Source: Euzebya pacifica (lineage in GTDB: Bacteria; Actinomycetota; Nitriliruptoria; Euzebyales; Euzebyaceae). Taken from it: a stretch of DNA of 64,000 bases. The DNA is taken from assembly GCF_003344865.1 (NCBI RefSeq), contig NZ_CP031165.1, positions 3,105,910 to 3,169,909 on the forward strand, read 5' to 3'. Made by a program: the position numbers and the translations under genes. Below, piece by piece: positions 32,164-39,656 of the stretch. Positions within the stretch are counted from its first letter, which is position 1; each line of letters starts with the position of its first letter. The notes under the pieces were generated by a model, which was not told where the DNA came from, searched no databases, and saw only the letters and a program-made list of their open reading frames with translations.

Positions 32164-33672
32164 TCACTCCGGTGGGTCGGTTCCCGACGCCTCGGCCCCC
32201 GCCAGCAGCTCGATCTCGCGCGTCAGGTCGCGCAACGCCTCGAGGAGCCCGTTCAGCGCGACCGGCTCGATGTCGAGGGTGTCGATGGCGTCCCGGGTGG
32301 TGCTGGTCATGGCAACGACACCGAGCAGGGCGCTGTCCCAGCGGTCGTCGTTGACCGACTCGACGATGTTGTCGGCCAGGGAGACGAGCTCGCGCTGCAA
32401 CGACGGATCGGCGGCCCGCAGGCGCTCGGAGGCATCGAGGATGGCCAGCACCTGTCTGGCGGCCTCGTCGACCGGATCGGTCCCGCTGACCATGTCGGTC
32501 TCGTCGACCGGCTGCAGCAGCCGGAAGACGCCGAAGCCACCGAGGACGACCACGACGCCGAGCAGCAGTCCGACCAGCAGCGCCCGCGACCGGATGGCGT
32601 CCATGCCGCGTCGGGGAAGGTCCTCCAGGAACGGCGCGGGCGCGGGCACCGTCGGATGGGCCGACGCCTCGGCGACCGGAAGGCCCAGGGCAGGGGTGGG
32701 CGGGGGCGTGGGGGGCACGACGGCCACGGACTGCGCGGAGTCGCTGCTCGGGGGTTCCCATGGCCCCGACCCCGAGGACGGGCCGTCGAAGGGCTGGGAG
32801 ATGGCGGTCGGATCCTCGTCGGTGTTGCGCGAGCCACCGGCGCGCGAGGCCATCTCCTCCGCCGACACCTCGGGGGCGGGCAGCTCGGCACGGATGATCA
32901 GCTCGACTTCGGCGGCGGTGGGACGTTGGGTGGGATCCCGACGGGTCATGGCGACCAGCAACGGCGCCCAGGGCCCCTGCAGGTCATCGGGCACGACCGG
33001 GTCGCGGCTGAGGCGGGCCATGGCCGCCTCGACGCCGGTGCCGCGGAATGCACGTGTCCCCGTCAGGGACTCCAGCAGGACCAGCCCGAAGGAGTAGACG
33101 TCGGCAGCAGGGCCCACCTGGGAGTCCTGCAGCTGCTCGGGGGCCAGGTAGGCGGCGGTACCGATGGTGGTCCCGGCGCGGGTGACGAGGGTCGCATCGG
33201 CCAGCCGGGCCACCCCGAAGTCGGTCAGGTAGGCGCCGCCGTCGGTGTCGATCAGGATGTTGGCCGGCTTGATGTCACGGTGGATCACGCCCGTGTCATG
33301 GGCGTGGGCGAGGGCGCTGGCCACCCGCGCACCGATCTCCTCTGCGTCCTCGTCGGCCAGCGGTCCCTCTGCGCGCAGCCGGGCCGACAACGACTCGCCG
33401 TCCACCAGCTGCATCACGAAGTACGGGCTGGCGTCGTCGGTCGTGCCGCTGTCGAACAGGCGGACGATGGCCGGATGCGACAGGCGGTCGAGGATGCGCA
33501 TCTCCGAGGCGAACCGGTCGGGATCGGCCTGCTCACCGACCCGCATGATCTTCACCGCGACCATGCGTCCCGAGCTGGTGTCCTCGGCTGCGTAGACATC
33601 CGCCATACCGCCTCGACCGATGGAGTCGGTCAGGCGATATCGATCGGCGAGCACGGCGCTCTCGGTGTTCAC
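32164..33672 (-). CDS. Membrane Ser/Thr protein kinase
   Basis: A 502-residue Hanks-type kinase. The glycine loop GRGGMADVYAAED, Lys41 in VAVKIMR, Asp133 in HRDIKPAN and Asp151 in TDFGVARL are all present, so it should be active; GTAAYLAPEQ follows in the activation segment. After a Pro-rich linker of about 75 residues there is one membrane helix at about 364-385 (LLVGLLLGVVVVLGGFGVF). The outer part of about 120 residues is helical (LAILDASERLRAADPSLQ) and unlike the sensor of the kinase at 18298. I chose GTG at 33672 (VNTESAVLADRYRL) because the sequence upstream is Arg/Ser-rich and not protein-like. The ribosome binding site is weak. The winged-helix gene lies downstream. Confidence 0.85.
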   Translation of the reverse strand: MNTESAVLADRYRLTDSIGRGGMADVYAAEDTSSGRMVAVKIMRVGEQADPDRFASEMRILDRLSHPAIVRLFDSGTTDDASPYFVMQLVDGESLSARLRAEGPLADEDAEEIGARVASALAHAHDTGVIHRDIKPANILIDTDGGAYLTDFGVARLADATLVTRAGTTIGTAAYLAPEQLQDSQVGPAADVYSFGLVLLESLTGTRAFRGTGVEAAMARLSRDPVVPDDLQGPWAPLLVAMTRRDPTQRPTAAEVELIIRAELPAPEVSAEEMASRAGGSRNTDEDPTAISQPFDGPSSGSGPWEPPSSDSAQSVAVVPPTPPPTPALGLPVAEASAHPTVPAPAPFLEDLPRRGMDAIRSRALLVGLLLGVVVVLGGFGVFRLLQPVDETDMVSGTDPVDEAARQVLAILDASERLRAADPSLQRELVSLADNIVESVNDDRWDSALLGVVAMTSTTRDAIDTLDIEPVALNGLLEALRDLTREIELLAGAEASGTDPPE

Positions 33673-33787
33673 CGGGCGATTCCGACCGGTCGATCCCACG
33701 TAGACATCCGTGACAGTCTCGCACGCCAGCCGCCAGTCGGTGCGATGGTGTGTCGCGGGCCGTGGACGGAGGGTGCCCGAACGGGTC

Positions 33788-34489
33788 TCAGACCAGCTGG
33801 ACGATCTGGCCGGGGCCGAACAGGTCTCGCGGCACCTCCAGCGCCATGTCCGCCCAGACAACGGGAGGAACGGAGATGTCGGCGAGGTACAGCCGGCCGG
33901 TTGCGGCGTTGCCAACCAGACCGGCCTTGGGGAGCCCGAGGGTGACCGTTGCGGCGGCGGTGATGTGGGGTGACGCGGTCGTCCCGCTGGATGCGGAGAA
34001 GCCCGTCGGCACGTCGAGGGACAGCACCGGCGCCTTCTGCGCGCCGGCCCAGCCGATCAGCTCGGCAACACGGCCGCTCGGGGCACCGGCCAGGGAGTAG
34101 CCCACCATGCCGTCGATGACGAGGTCACACGACGGTGGCGTGCGGCCGGCGGACTCGAGCACCCCCATGCGTTCGAGGATCGCGTGCTGGACCGCCGGCA
34201 CCGGGGTCAGCGCGCTGCTGCTGGGCACCAGCGTGACCTCCACACCCCGGTTGACCAGGTGGCGGGCGGCCACGAGCGCCCCACCCCCGTTGCCCCCGCT
34301 GCCGTACAGCACCACCACGTGGCGTGGGGCGAACATGGTGGTGGCGACGTCCGCGAGATGGCGGCCGGCGTTCTCCATCATGCGTGGGAGGTCGATACCG
34401 ACCTCCTCGATCATCCGCCGGTCCACTTCGCGCATGGCCGATTCGTCCACCGCCGGAAGGTCGGCGGCGTCTCTACGGGGATAGCTCAC
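33788..34489 (-). CDS. NAD(P)H-hydrate epimerase-like protein (YjeF N-terminal domain)
   Basis: A 233-residue single-domain protein of the YjeF_N type, which repairs hydrated NAD(P)H by epimerisation. The helix MREVDRRMIEEVGIDLPRMM, the loop YGSGGNGGGALVAARHL and the strand VLSLDVPTGFSASSG match the family. The usual GNNGGDG loop reads GGNGGGA, so its Asp is missing; the later Asp residues (VIDGMVGY, SLDVPTG) remain. The dehydratase half found in bifunctional proteins is absent. The GTG at 34489 overlaps the TGA of the sigma-factor gene, so it is translated as the second gene of that operon. Altered substrate or reduced activity is possible. Confidence 0.75.
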   Translation of the reverse strand: MSYPRRDAADLPAVDESAMREVDRRMIEEVGIDLPRMMENAGRHLADVATTMFAPRHVVVLYGSGGNGGGALVAARHLVNRGVEVTLVPSSSALTPVPAVQHAILERMGVLESAGRTPPSCDLVIDGMVGYSLAGAPSGRVAELIGWAGAQKAPVLSLDVPTGFSASSGTTASPHITAAATVTLGLPKAGLVGNAATGRLYLADISVPPVVWADMALEVPRDLFGPGQIVQLV

Positions 34490-35604
34490 TCCAACACCAC
34501 ACCAACGGTCGTGCAGAGCGCACCGCGCACGGCCGAGCCGCACCCGCCGATGAGCTCCGGGAAGGACTGCGGCCCGTCGGGCGCAGCGGGGGACGTGGGC
34601 TCGGCGTCCCGGTCCAGGGGGTTGTCGTCGAAGGACGGCGCAGCCGGCTGCTGTGCGGCGGTGTCGGCCGGCGGCGCATCAGGGGCGACCGGGGCCGGCC
34701 GTCCGGCCCCACTCGGCACGGCCGACGCCGGACCGGACACCGCCGGTGCGGCAACCGCATCGACCGTACCGGCGACTCCAGCGGCCGCTGCCGGCAGGTC
34801 GATCGGCTGCACGTCGGCTGGCACGGCGGTCCGATCGACCCGTTCCACGGGCGCGTCGACCACGGTCCGGGGCGCTGGCGTGCCGGTCGGCCCGACTGCG
34901 ACCACGGCACCGATGGCGACCGAGGCGGCTGCCACCTCCAGCACGCGAGGGCCTGCGACGCCGAGGCGTCGAACGGCGTTGAACGCCCGAGCGAAGGGAC
35001 TGGCCAGCATCGCCAGCCAGATGAATCCTGCCGCGCGGTCGCCGCCGTCGTCCTGCCGGACGTAGGCGCGCCGCAGGTTGCGTCGAGCACGGTGCAGCAG
35101 CTGCTCGAAGGCGTTGCTGCCGACCCCGAACTGATCGGCCACGTCCACGGGGCGCCAGCCCTCCACGTAGCACTTCTCCAGGGCGTGGCGCTGCCGGTCG
35201 GGGACGGCGTCCATCGCCCGGGCCATGAGCTCGCGCTCGGCGAAGTCCGGTCCGTCGTGGGTGCGAGGCGGTTCGAGGGAGAGGGTGTTGACCAACATCC
35301 GGGACCGGCTGTTGGACCGCGACCAGTCGATGGCGGCGTTGGTCGCGATCCGCCGTAGCCACGGCCACAGGGGGCGGGAGGTGTCGAACCGCTCGAGGGC
35401 GTGCATCGCCCGGATCAAGGACTCCTGGGCAAGGTCGTCGGCGGTGGCGGCATCACCGACCCGGTGGGTGAGGTAAGTGACCAGACGGTGGTGGTACCGA
35501 CGAAACAGCTCGTCGAAGGCACCCTCGATCCCCACGAGATGGGCCTCGATCAGGCCGCTGTCGTCGTCGGGCAGGGTGTGTTGCCCTGGATGAACTGCTG
35601 TCAC
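34486..35604 (-). CDS. ECF sigma factor with membrane-anchored C-terminal extension
   Basis: A 372-residue protein. Sigma-70 region 2 lies at about 25-95 (AFDELFRRYHHRLVTYL, DDLAQESLIRAM, LWPWLRRIATNAAIDW). Region 4 lies at about 130-185 (HALEKCYVEGWRPVDVADQF). It is followed by a hydrophobic helix at about 225-245 (VLEVAAASVAIGAVVAVG) and then about 125 residues rich in Pro, Ala and Asp with a C-terminal Cys pair (GGCGSAVRGALC). This is the layout of ECF sigma factors that carry their own membrane anchor and outer sensor instead of a separate anti-sigma factor. I chose GTG at 35604, because a -10 box (35671-35676) lies inside the longer frame. The stop codon overlaps the epimerase-like gene. 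Confidence 0.8.
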   Translation of the reverse strand: MTAVHPGQHTLPDDDSGLIEAHLVGIEGAFDELFRRYHHRLVTYLTHRVGDAATADDLAQESLIRAMHALERFDTSRPLWPWLRRIATNAAIDWSRSNSRSRMLVNTLSLEPPRTHDGPDFAERELMARAMDAVPDRQRHALEKCYVEGWRPVDVADQFGVGSNAFEQLLHRARRNLRRAYVRQDDGGDRAAGFIWLAMLASPFARAFNAVRRLGVAGPRVLEVAAASVAIGAVVAVGPTGTPAPRTVVDAPVERVDRTAVPADVQPIDLPAAAAGVAGTVDAVAAPAVSGPASAVPSGAGRPAPVAPDAPPADTAAQQPAAPSFDDNPLDRDAEPTSPAAPDGPQSFPELIGGCGSAVRGALCTTVGVVLE

Positions 35605-35636
35605 GTTGGCCCCACCGAGTTGACTGCCTTCCCGCA

Positions 35637-35660
35637 GGAGTGGTTCCGGATGACCACTCC
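35637..35660. promoter_or_regulatory. Inverted repeat in the sigma-factor leader
   Basis: GGAGTGGT (35637-35644) and ACCACTCC (35653-35660) are exact inverse complements around an 8-base spacer. The site lies between the -10 box and the GTG start of the sigma-factor gene, where it could act as a regulator site or as a leader hairpin. Confidence 0.5.
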
Positions 35661-35670
35661 ACCAGCTGTC

Positions 35671-35676
35671 ATGATA
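35671..35676 (-). promoter_or_regulatory. -10 box of the sigma-factor operon
   Basis: On the minus strand TATCAT stands 66 bases before the GTG at 35604. The overlapping plus-strand CATGAT (35670-35675) could serve the divergent membrane-protein gene. Confidence 0.45.
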
Positions 35677-35731
35677 CGGGGGACGAGGCCGCCATTCCAT
35701 GACCCGGTGGCCGAAACCGTTGGTGGGACCG

Positions 35732-36583
35732 ATGAGCCAGGACGTGAACCGGGACAGACTCGAGCGCATTCGCAGCGACCTGGCTGCCTTGCGTGCCGCC
35801 GCCGACATCGAGGACGCGGCGCCCCCGGCGCCCGCGCCGGTCAACGGTGCGACCCGTGACGGCGAGCCCGTGGAGCCCGCGACGGTCGAGGCCCCCGCGA
35901 CCGATGCGCCTCCGGAGGCCGCGCACCGCCCCGCCACCACGACCACCACCGCACCCACCGGGCTGCTCGGCAGGCCCCGGATCCCCAGACCCCCGCGACG
36001 GAACCCCTTTCGTCGACGGGCCCGCCGACCATCGAAGCGACTGGCCGTGCCTGCTCCCATCCCCGTCCGCCGTCGGCCGGTCTGGCTGGCCGGTCCCCGC
36101 TGGCCCGTGGCCGACGCCCTCTCCAGCACCGTCATCGTGCTGGTGATGGTGCCTGTCGTCGCCCAGATGGCGAACCGGCTGTGGGTGGCCACCAACGAGA
36201 CCTCGGTCCTGCTCGGTGCCGATCCCAGCAGGGCCGACGCGCTGCGGGCCGCTGCAGGCGTGGCCGGGGGCGGCATCACCGTGGCCCTGGCGGTGTTCGC
36301 CCTTGCGGTGGTCAGGGGACGACCGGGCTACATCGCCGGTGGGGTCGCCGTGCTGCTGTTGTTCGTCGCGTTCCCCTATGTCGCCTACACGGCCAACGCC
36401 GGCATCGTCTCCGCACCGATCCCCACGCTCGGGGAGATGGTCGTGCCACGTGGATGGGAGCGGGCCAATCAGCTCGGGGCCGTCTTCCTGCTGGCCGCCG
36501 GGGTGCTGACCGCGGCCCTGGTCGACCTCGCCTACCGCAGCGTCCTGGCGCTTCGCGACGGGGTGCAGCAGACCCGCTCCTGA
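35732..36583 (+). CDS. Membrane protein of unknown function
   Basis: A protein of 283 residues (294 if the ATG at 35699 is used). The N-terminal 110 residues are cytoplasmic: a charged helix (RDRLERIRSDLAALRAAADI), then a Pro/Ala/Thr-rich and finally an Arg-rich segment. Four hydrophobic helices follow (ALSSTVIVLVMVPVVAQMA, GGGITVALAVFALAVV, GGVAVLLLFVAFPYVAY, LGAVFLLAAGVLTAALVDL). I do not recognise a family or an active site. The gene is transcribed divergently from the membrane-anchored sigma factor and shares a promoter region of about 100 bases with it, so it may belong to the same stress response. That link is inference. Confidence 0.65.
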   Translation: MSQDVNRDRLERIRSDLAALRAAADIEDAAPPAPAPVNGATRDGEPVEPATVEAPATDAPPEAAHRPATTTTTAPTGLLGRPRIPRPPRRNPFRRRARRPSKRLAVPAPIPVRRRPVWLAGPRWPVADALSSTVIVLVMVPVVAQMANRLWVATNETSVLLGADPSRADALRAAAGVAGGGITVALAVFALAVVRGRPGYIAGGVAVLLLFVAFPYVAYTANAGIVSAPIPTLGEMVVPRGWERANQLGAVFLLAAGVLTAALVDLAYRSVLALRDGVQQTRS

Positions 36584-36627
36584 CGATCCACGTCCGATCG
36601 AGAGGTCCAGGACGTCAAGGGAGGGGT

Positions 36628-37182
36628 TCACCGGACGGCGAACCACACGGCACCTCCGCCGGTGCCGCCGACCCGCAGCGCCACCTTGTCCACCTCCGCC
36701 ACCGGCACCCGCCAGCACCACTCCCCGTCCAGCACCTCACCCTGGGCGAGCAGCCGCTCGGCGTCGACCGGGGCCGAGATCACGCCGCAGTCGCTGCCCA
36801 GCGCGAACGACCGACCGCTCGGCGTCACCAACGCGGGTGCCACCGATCCTCGAAGGATCCCGGGGCCCGCTGCCCGCCTGGTCAGGGACACCTCGACCGT
36901 CACGTAGGTCTGGCCCTTCGCTGGCTCGACGTTGAACTGGTTGGCGGCCAGCACCCGGTCGATCGCGTCCGGATCGAAGCCCGTGACCTCCACCTCCCAC
37001 GGCCCGACGGCAGCCGGGCTGCCGATCTCGATGGGGTCCCCCTCGCTGCCCGGGCGCATCGCCGCTGCGTCGGGATCCACGACGCGGTCCTCCGACGCCG
37101 ACGGCAGGCTGGCGCGGCCGGCCACGAAACCGGCCAGGAAGACCGCCGTGGCGAGCGCCACCGCGATGACCACACGACCCAT
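36628..37182 (-). CDS. Membrane-anchored DUF4352-like protein
   Basis: A 184-residue protein with an N-terminal signal anchor (VVIAVALATAVFLAGFVAG). The domain from about residue 50 has a beta-sandwich pattern like DUF4352/telomeric repeat-binding-like lipoproteins (AKGQTYVTVEVSLTRRA, ALVTPSGRSFAL) with two Cys residues (SDCGV and WCWRVP) that may form a disulphide. These proteins are exported and of unknown function. It is encoded six bases downstream of the nitrobindin gene on the same strand and is therefore probably in one operon with it. No lipobox is evident, so it should stay attached through its N-terminal helix. Confidence 0.65.
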   Translation of the reverse strand: MGRVVIAVALATAVFLAGFVAGRASLPSASEDRVVDPDAAAMRPGSEGDPIEIGSPAAVGPWEVEVTGFDPDAIDRVLAANQFNVEPAKGQTYVTVEVSLTRRAAGPGILRGSVAPALVTPSGRSFALGSDCGVISAPVDAERLLAQGEVLDGEWCWRVPVAEVDKVALRVGGTGGGAVWFAVR

Positions 37183-37188
37183 CGCCGA

Positions 37189-37659
37189 TCAGGCCTCGAC
37201 GCGGTGCAACGTCGCCCGAAGGTGCAGCTGCAGCGGCTGGCCCACGGCGCCCATGTGGAGCTCGTAGCGCAGCTCGTCCCCCTCCACACGCAGCTCCCGT
37301 CGAACCTTGGTCACCCTGTGTGACTCGGCGGTGGGGGTCATGGCCACCCTGTGGGAATCCCAGATGATCTGTTGTTCCTCCAGCCGGCCCCGGTGGGCCT
37401 CCACGATGCCCGTGGGTTGGCAGATGACCAGCTCGGGCCCGTCCTGCACGGGGCGGACGTACCCCGTCTCGGCGTGGAGCGGCTGGCCGTCATCGGCACG
37501 CGTCGTGCGCTGCTGATAGGCGAGGAAGGGCTTCGGCATGGTGGAGAAGCTGATTTCCTCGACGTAGTCGAAGCCGTCGATGGTCGGGTAGTCCCCTCGA
37601 CCGCGGCCACGCCACGTGCCGACGAGGAACTCCAGGGGGGCGATGTCCGGATGCGTCAC
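37189..37659 (-). CDS. Nitrobindin (heme-binding beta-barrel, THAP4-like)
   Basis: A 156-residue protein of the nitrobindin/DUF1794 family. The motif LVGTWRGRGRGDYP near the N-terminus, the strand DYVEEISFS, the segment PLHAETGYVRP and the C-terminal LQLHLRATLHRV all match. The His in LHLRA is the expected axial heme ligand. Family members bind ferric heme and react with nitric oxide or peroxynitrite. GTG at 37659 is chosen because it is followed by THPDIAPLEF, the usual start, and lies six bases after a -10 box. Upstream in-frame sequence is not protein-like. It is the first gene of a two-gene operon. Confidence 0.88.
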   Translation of the reverse strand: MTHPDIAPLEFLVGTWRGRGRGDYPTIDGFDYVEEISFSTMPKPFLAYQQRTTRADDGQPLHAETGYVRPVQDGPELVICQPTGIVEAHRGRLEEQQIIWDSHRVAMTPTAESHRVTKVRRELRVEGDELRYELHMGAVGQPLQLHLRATLHRVEA

Positions 37660-37989
37660 CTCTACACCATACGTCGCACCGACGACGGCCCCATCCCGCT
37701 GCCGAGATCCGGTCTCATCTCGTGTTTTCGACAGGTTCTGACCCCCGAAATGACGCAGCTTTCCCCCGAACCTCGACGACAGGGCCACGGATTGTGATTA
37801 GGTTGGGCTTCACCCGAACACGACAGGGCGTCACCGCCGCGACCACCCCCTCGCGGACGGGCCACTCCGCTCCCGCACCAAGGGACGGAACGGGCCGCTG
37901 AACGCCTGTACAGAGCCACTCACCCGACACGCGCCGAGCCGAAGGCGTCGTGATCGACGTACGCACGACAAACCGAGTTGGAGGGCTAC
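37660..37989. other. Divergent intergenic region, 330 bases
   Basis: The region separates the nitrobindin operon from the Liv-type transporter operon. It holds the minus-strand -10 box at 37666-37671 and, on the plus strand, a TAGGTT at 37799-37804 that could start a long leader of about 180 bases for the transporter operon. I see no gene, riboswitch fold or strong palindrome in it. Confidence 0.5.
37666..37671 (-). promoter_or_regulatory. -10 box of the nitrobindin operon (leaderless)
   Basis: On the minus strand TATGGT ends six bases before the GTG at 37659. No ribosome binding site is present. Confidence 0.5.
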
Positions 37990-38775
37990 ATGCTCGAGGT
38001 GTCGAACCTCGAAGTCGTCTACGACGACGTCGTCCTGGTCCTGCGCGGCGTCAGCCTGCAGGTACCCGAAGGACGCATCGTTGCGCTGCTGGGCGCCAAC
38101 GGCGCCGGCAAGACCACGCTTCTGCGGGCCATATCTGGCCTCCTCGACGTCCACGAGGGAGAGGTGACGAAGGGGTCGATCACGCTCGACGGCACCCCGA
38201 TCCACGAGCTCCCACCAGAGAAGATCGTGGCGGCGGGTGTCAAGCAGGCCCTCGAGGGGCGCCGCATCTTCTCGGAGTTCACCGTCGAGGAGAACCTGCG
38301 GGTCGGTGCGCACACCGACCCCAGCGTCATGAAGCCCAACATGGAACGGGTCTACGACCTCTTCCCCGTGCTGCGGGACCGCCGGAAGGCCACGGCCGGC
38401 TATCTCTCCGGTGGTGAGCAGACGATGTTGTCGATGGGGCGGGCGCTGATGTCCAACCCCAAGTACCTGCTGCTGGACGAACCCAGCCTGGGCCTCGCCC
38501 CACAGCTGGTCGACCAGATCAGGGACCTGATCATCGAGATCAACCAGCAGGGCGTCACGGTGCTGCTGGTGGAGCAGAACGCCGCGATGGCGCTCGGCGT
38601 GGCCGAGCACGGCTACGTGATGGAGACGGGAAAGGTCGTGATGGACAAACCAGCCGCTGAGCTGCTGGAGGACGACGACGTCAAGGAGTTCTACTTGGGC
38701 CTTGCCGACGAGGGCCATGCGAAGTCCTTCCGCGACGTCAAGCACTACAAGCGACGCAAGCGGTGGCTGTCGTGA
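37990..38775 (+). CDS. Branched-chain amino acid-type ABC transporter ATPase (LivF-like)
   Basis: A 261-residue ATPase of the LivF group. Walker A is GANGAGKTT, the signature is LSGGEQTMLSMGRAL and Walker B is YLLLDEPSLGLAP; the switch His is absent from the usual place, as in LivF (VLLVEQNAAM). The C-terminal extension of 30 residues is basic (DVKHYKRRKRWLS). The ATG at 37990 has GGAGGG five bases upstream. It is the first gene of an operon continuing with LivG-like ATPase, acyl-CoA synthetase, two permeases and a binding protein. The stop codon overlaps the next start (GTGA). Together they import branched-chain amino acids or other small carboxylates. Confidence 0.92.
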   Translation: MLEVSNLEVVYDDVVLVLRGVSLQVPEGRIVALLGANGAGKTTLLRAISGLLDVHEGEVTKGSITLDGTPIHELPPEKIVAAGVKQALEGRRIFSEFTVEENLRVGAHTDPSVMKPNMERVYDLFPVLRDRRKATAGYLSGGEQTMLSMGRALMSNPKYLLLDEPSLGLAPQLVDQIRDLIIEINQQGVTVLLVEQNAAMALGVAEHGYVMETGKVVMDKPAAELLEDDDVKEFYLGLADEGHAKSFRDVKHYKRRKRWLS

Positions 38776-39656
38776 CGGCGACGGACCTGCCCGGTGCCGG
38801 CGACCCCGCTGCCTCCCCACACCACCTGCCCGGCGGCCACGTCGAGGACACCGGTTCGCCCATCATCGAGTTCGACTCCGTCCGGCTGTCCTTCTCCGGT
38901 GTGACCGCCATCGATGGCGTGTCCTTCCAGGTGGGCCCGCGAGAGCTGTTCGCGGTCATCGGCCCCAACGGCGCGGGGAAGACCTCCATCTTCAACGTCC
39001 TGTCGGGCGTCTATCGGCCGCAGGAGGGCGAGGTCCGGTTCCGTGGCGAGAACATCCTCGGCCAGAACCCCCACCGCATCGCCGAGAAGGGCCTGGCTCG
39101 CACGTTCCAGAACATCGAGCTGTTCGAGAACCTGACGGTGCTCGACAACCTGATGCTCGGGCGGCACAAGAAGGTCAACTACGGGTTCCTCGCCGGCATG
39201 TTCTACGTGGGCAAGGCGCACCGTGAGGAGATCGCCAACCGGGCGGTGGTCGAGGACATCGTGGACTTCCTCGAGATCGAGTCCTACCGCAAGTTCCCGG
39301 TGGGGCTGCTCCCCTACGGCATCCAGAAGCGTGTCGAGCTCGGTCGTGCCCTCGCGATGGAACCCAAGCTGCTGCTCCTCGACGAGCCGGTTGCCGGCAT
39401 GAACGTGGAGGAGACCGAGGACATGGCCCGGTTCATCCTCGACATCCGCGACGAGCTGGACATCCCGATGATCCTCGTCGAGCACGACATGGGCCTGGTC
39501 ATGGACCTGGCCGACCGCGTGATGGTCGTCGACTTCGGCCAGCACGTCGCGACCGGACTGCCCGCCGAGGTACAGCGCAACCCCGACGTCATCAAGGCCT
39601 ACCTGGGCAGCGACCAGGTCACCGCCCCCGCCGACACCGCCGAGGAGCAACGATGA
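38772..39656 (+). CDS. Branched-chain amino acid-type ABC transporter ATPase (LivG-like)
   Basis: A 294-residue ATPase of the LivG group. Walker A is GPNGAGKTS, the signature region is LPYGIQKRVELGRAL (a LivG-type variant of LSGGQ) and Walker B is LLLLDEPVAGM, followed by the His of EHDMGLV. The N-terminal 35 residues before the ABC domain are Pro/Gly-rich and unusual. The GTG at 38772 overlaps the LivF stop codon. The ATGA overlap with the acyl-CoA synthetase gene shows translational coupling. It should pair with the LivF-like protein to power the two permeases encoded downstream. Confidence 0.92.
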   Translation: MTATDLPGAGDPAASPHHLPGGHVEDTGSPIIEFDSVRLSFSGVTAIDGVSFQVGPRELFAVIGPNGAGKTSIFNVLSGVYRPQEGEVRFRGENILGQNPHRIAEKGLARTFQNIELFENLTVLDNLMLGRHKKVNYGFLAGMFYVGKAHREEIANRAVVEDIVDFLEIESYRKFPVGLLPYGIQKRVELGRALAMEPKLLLLDEPVAGMNVEETEDMARFILDIRDELDIPMILVEHDMGLVMDLADRVMVVDFGQHVATGLPAEVQRNPDVIKAYLGSDQVTAPADTAEEQR

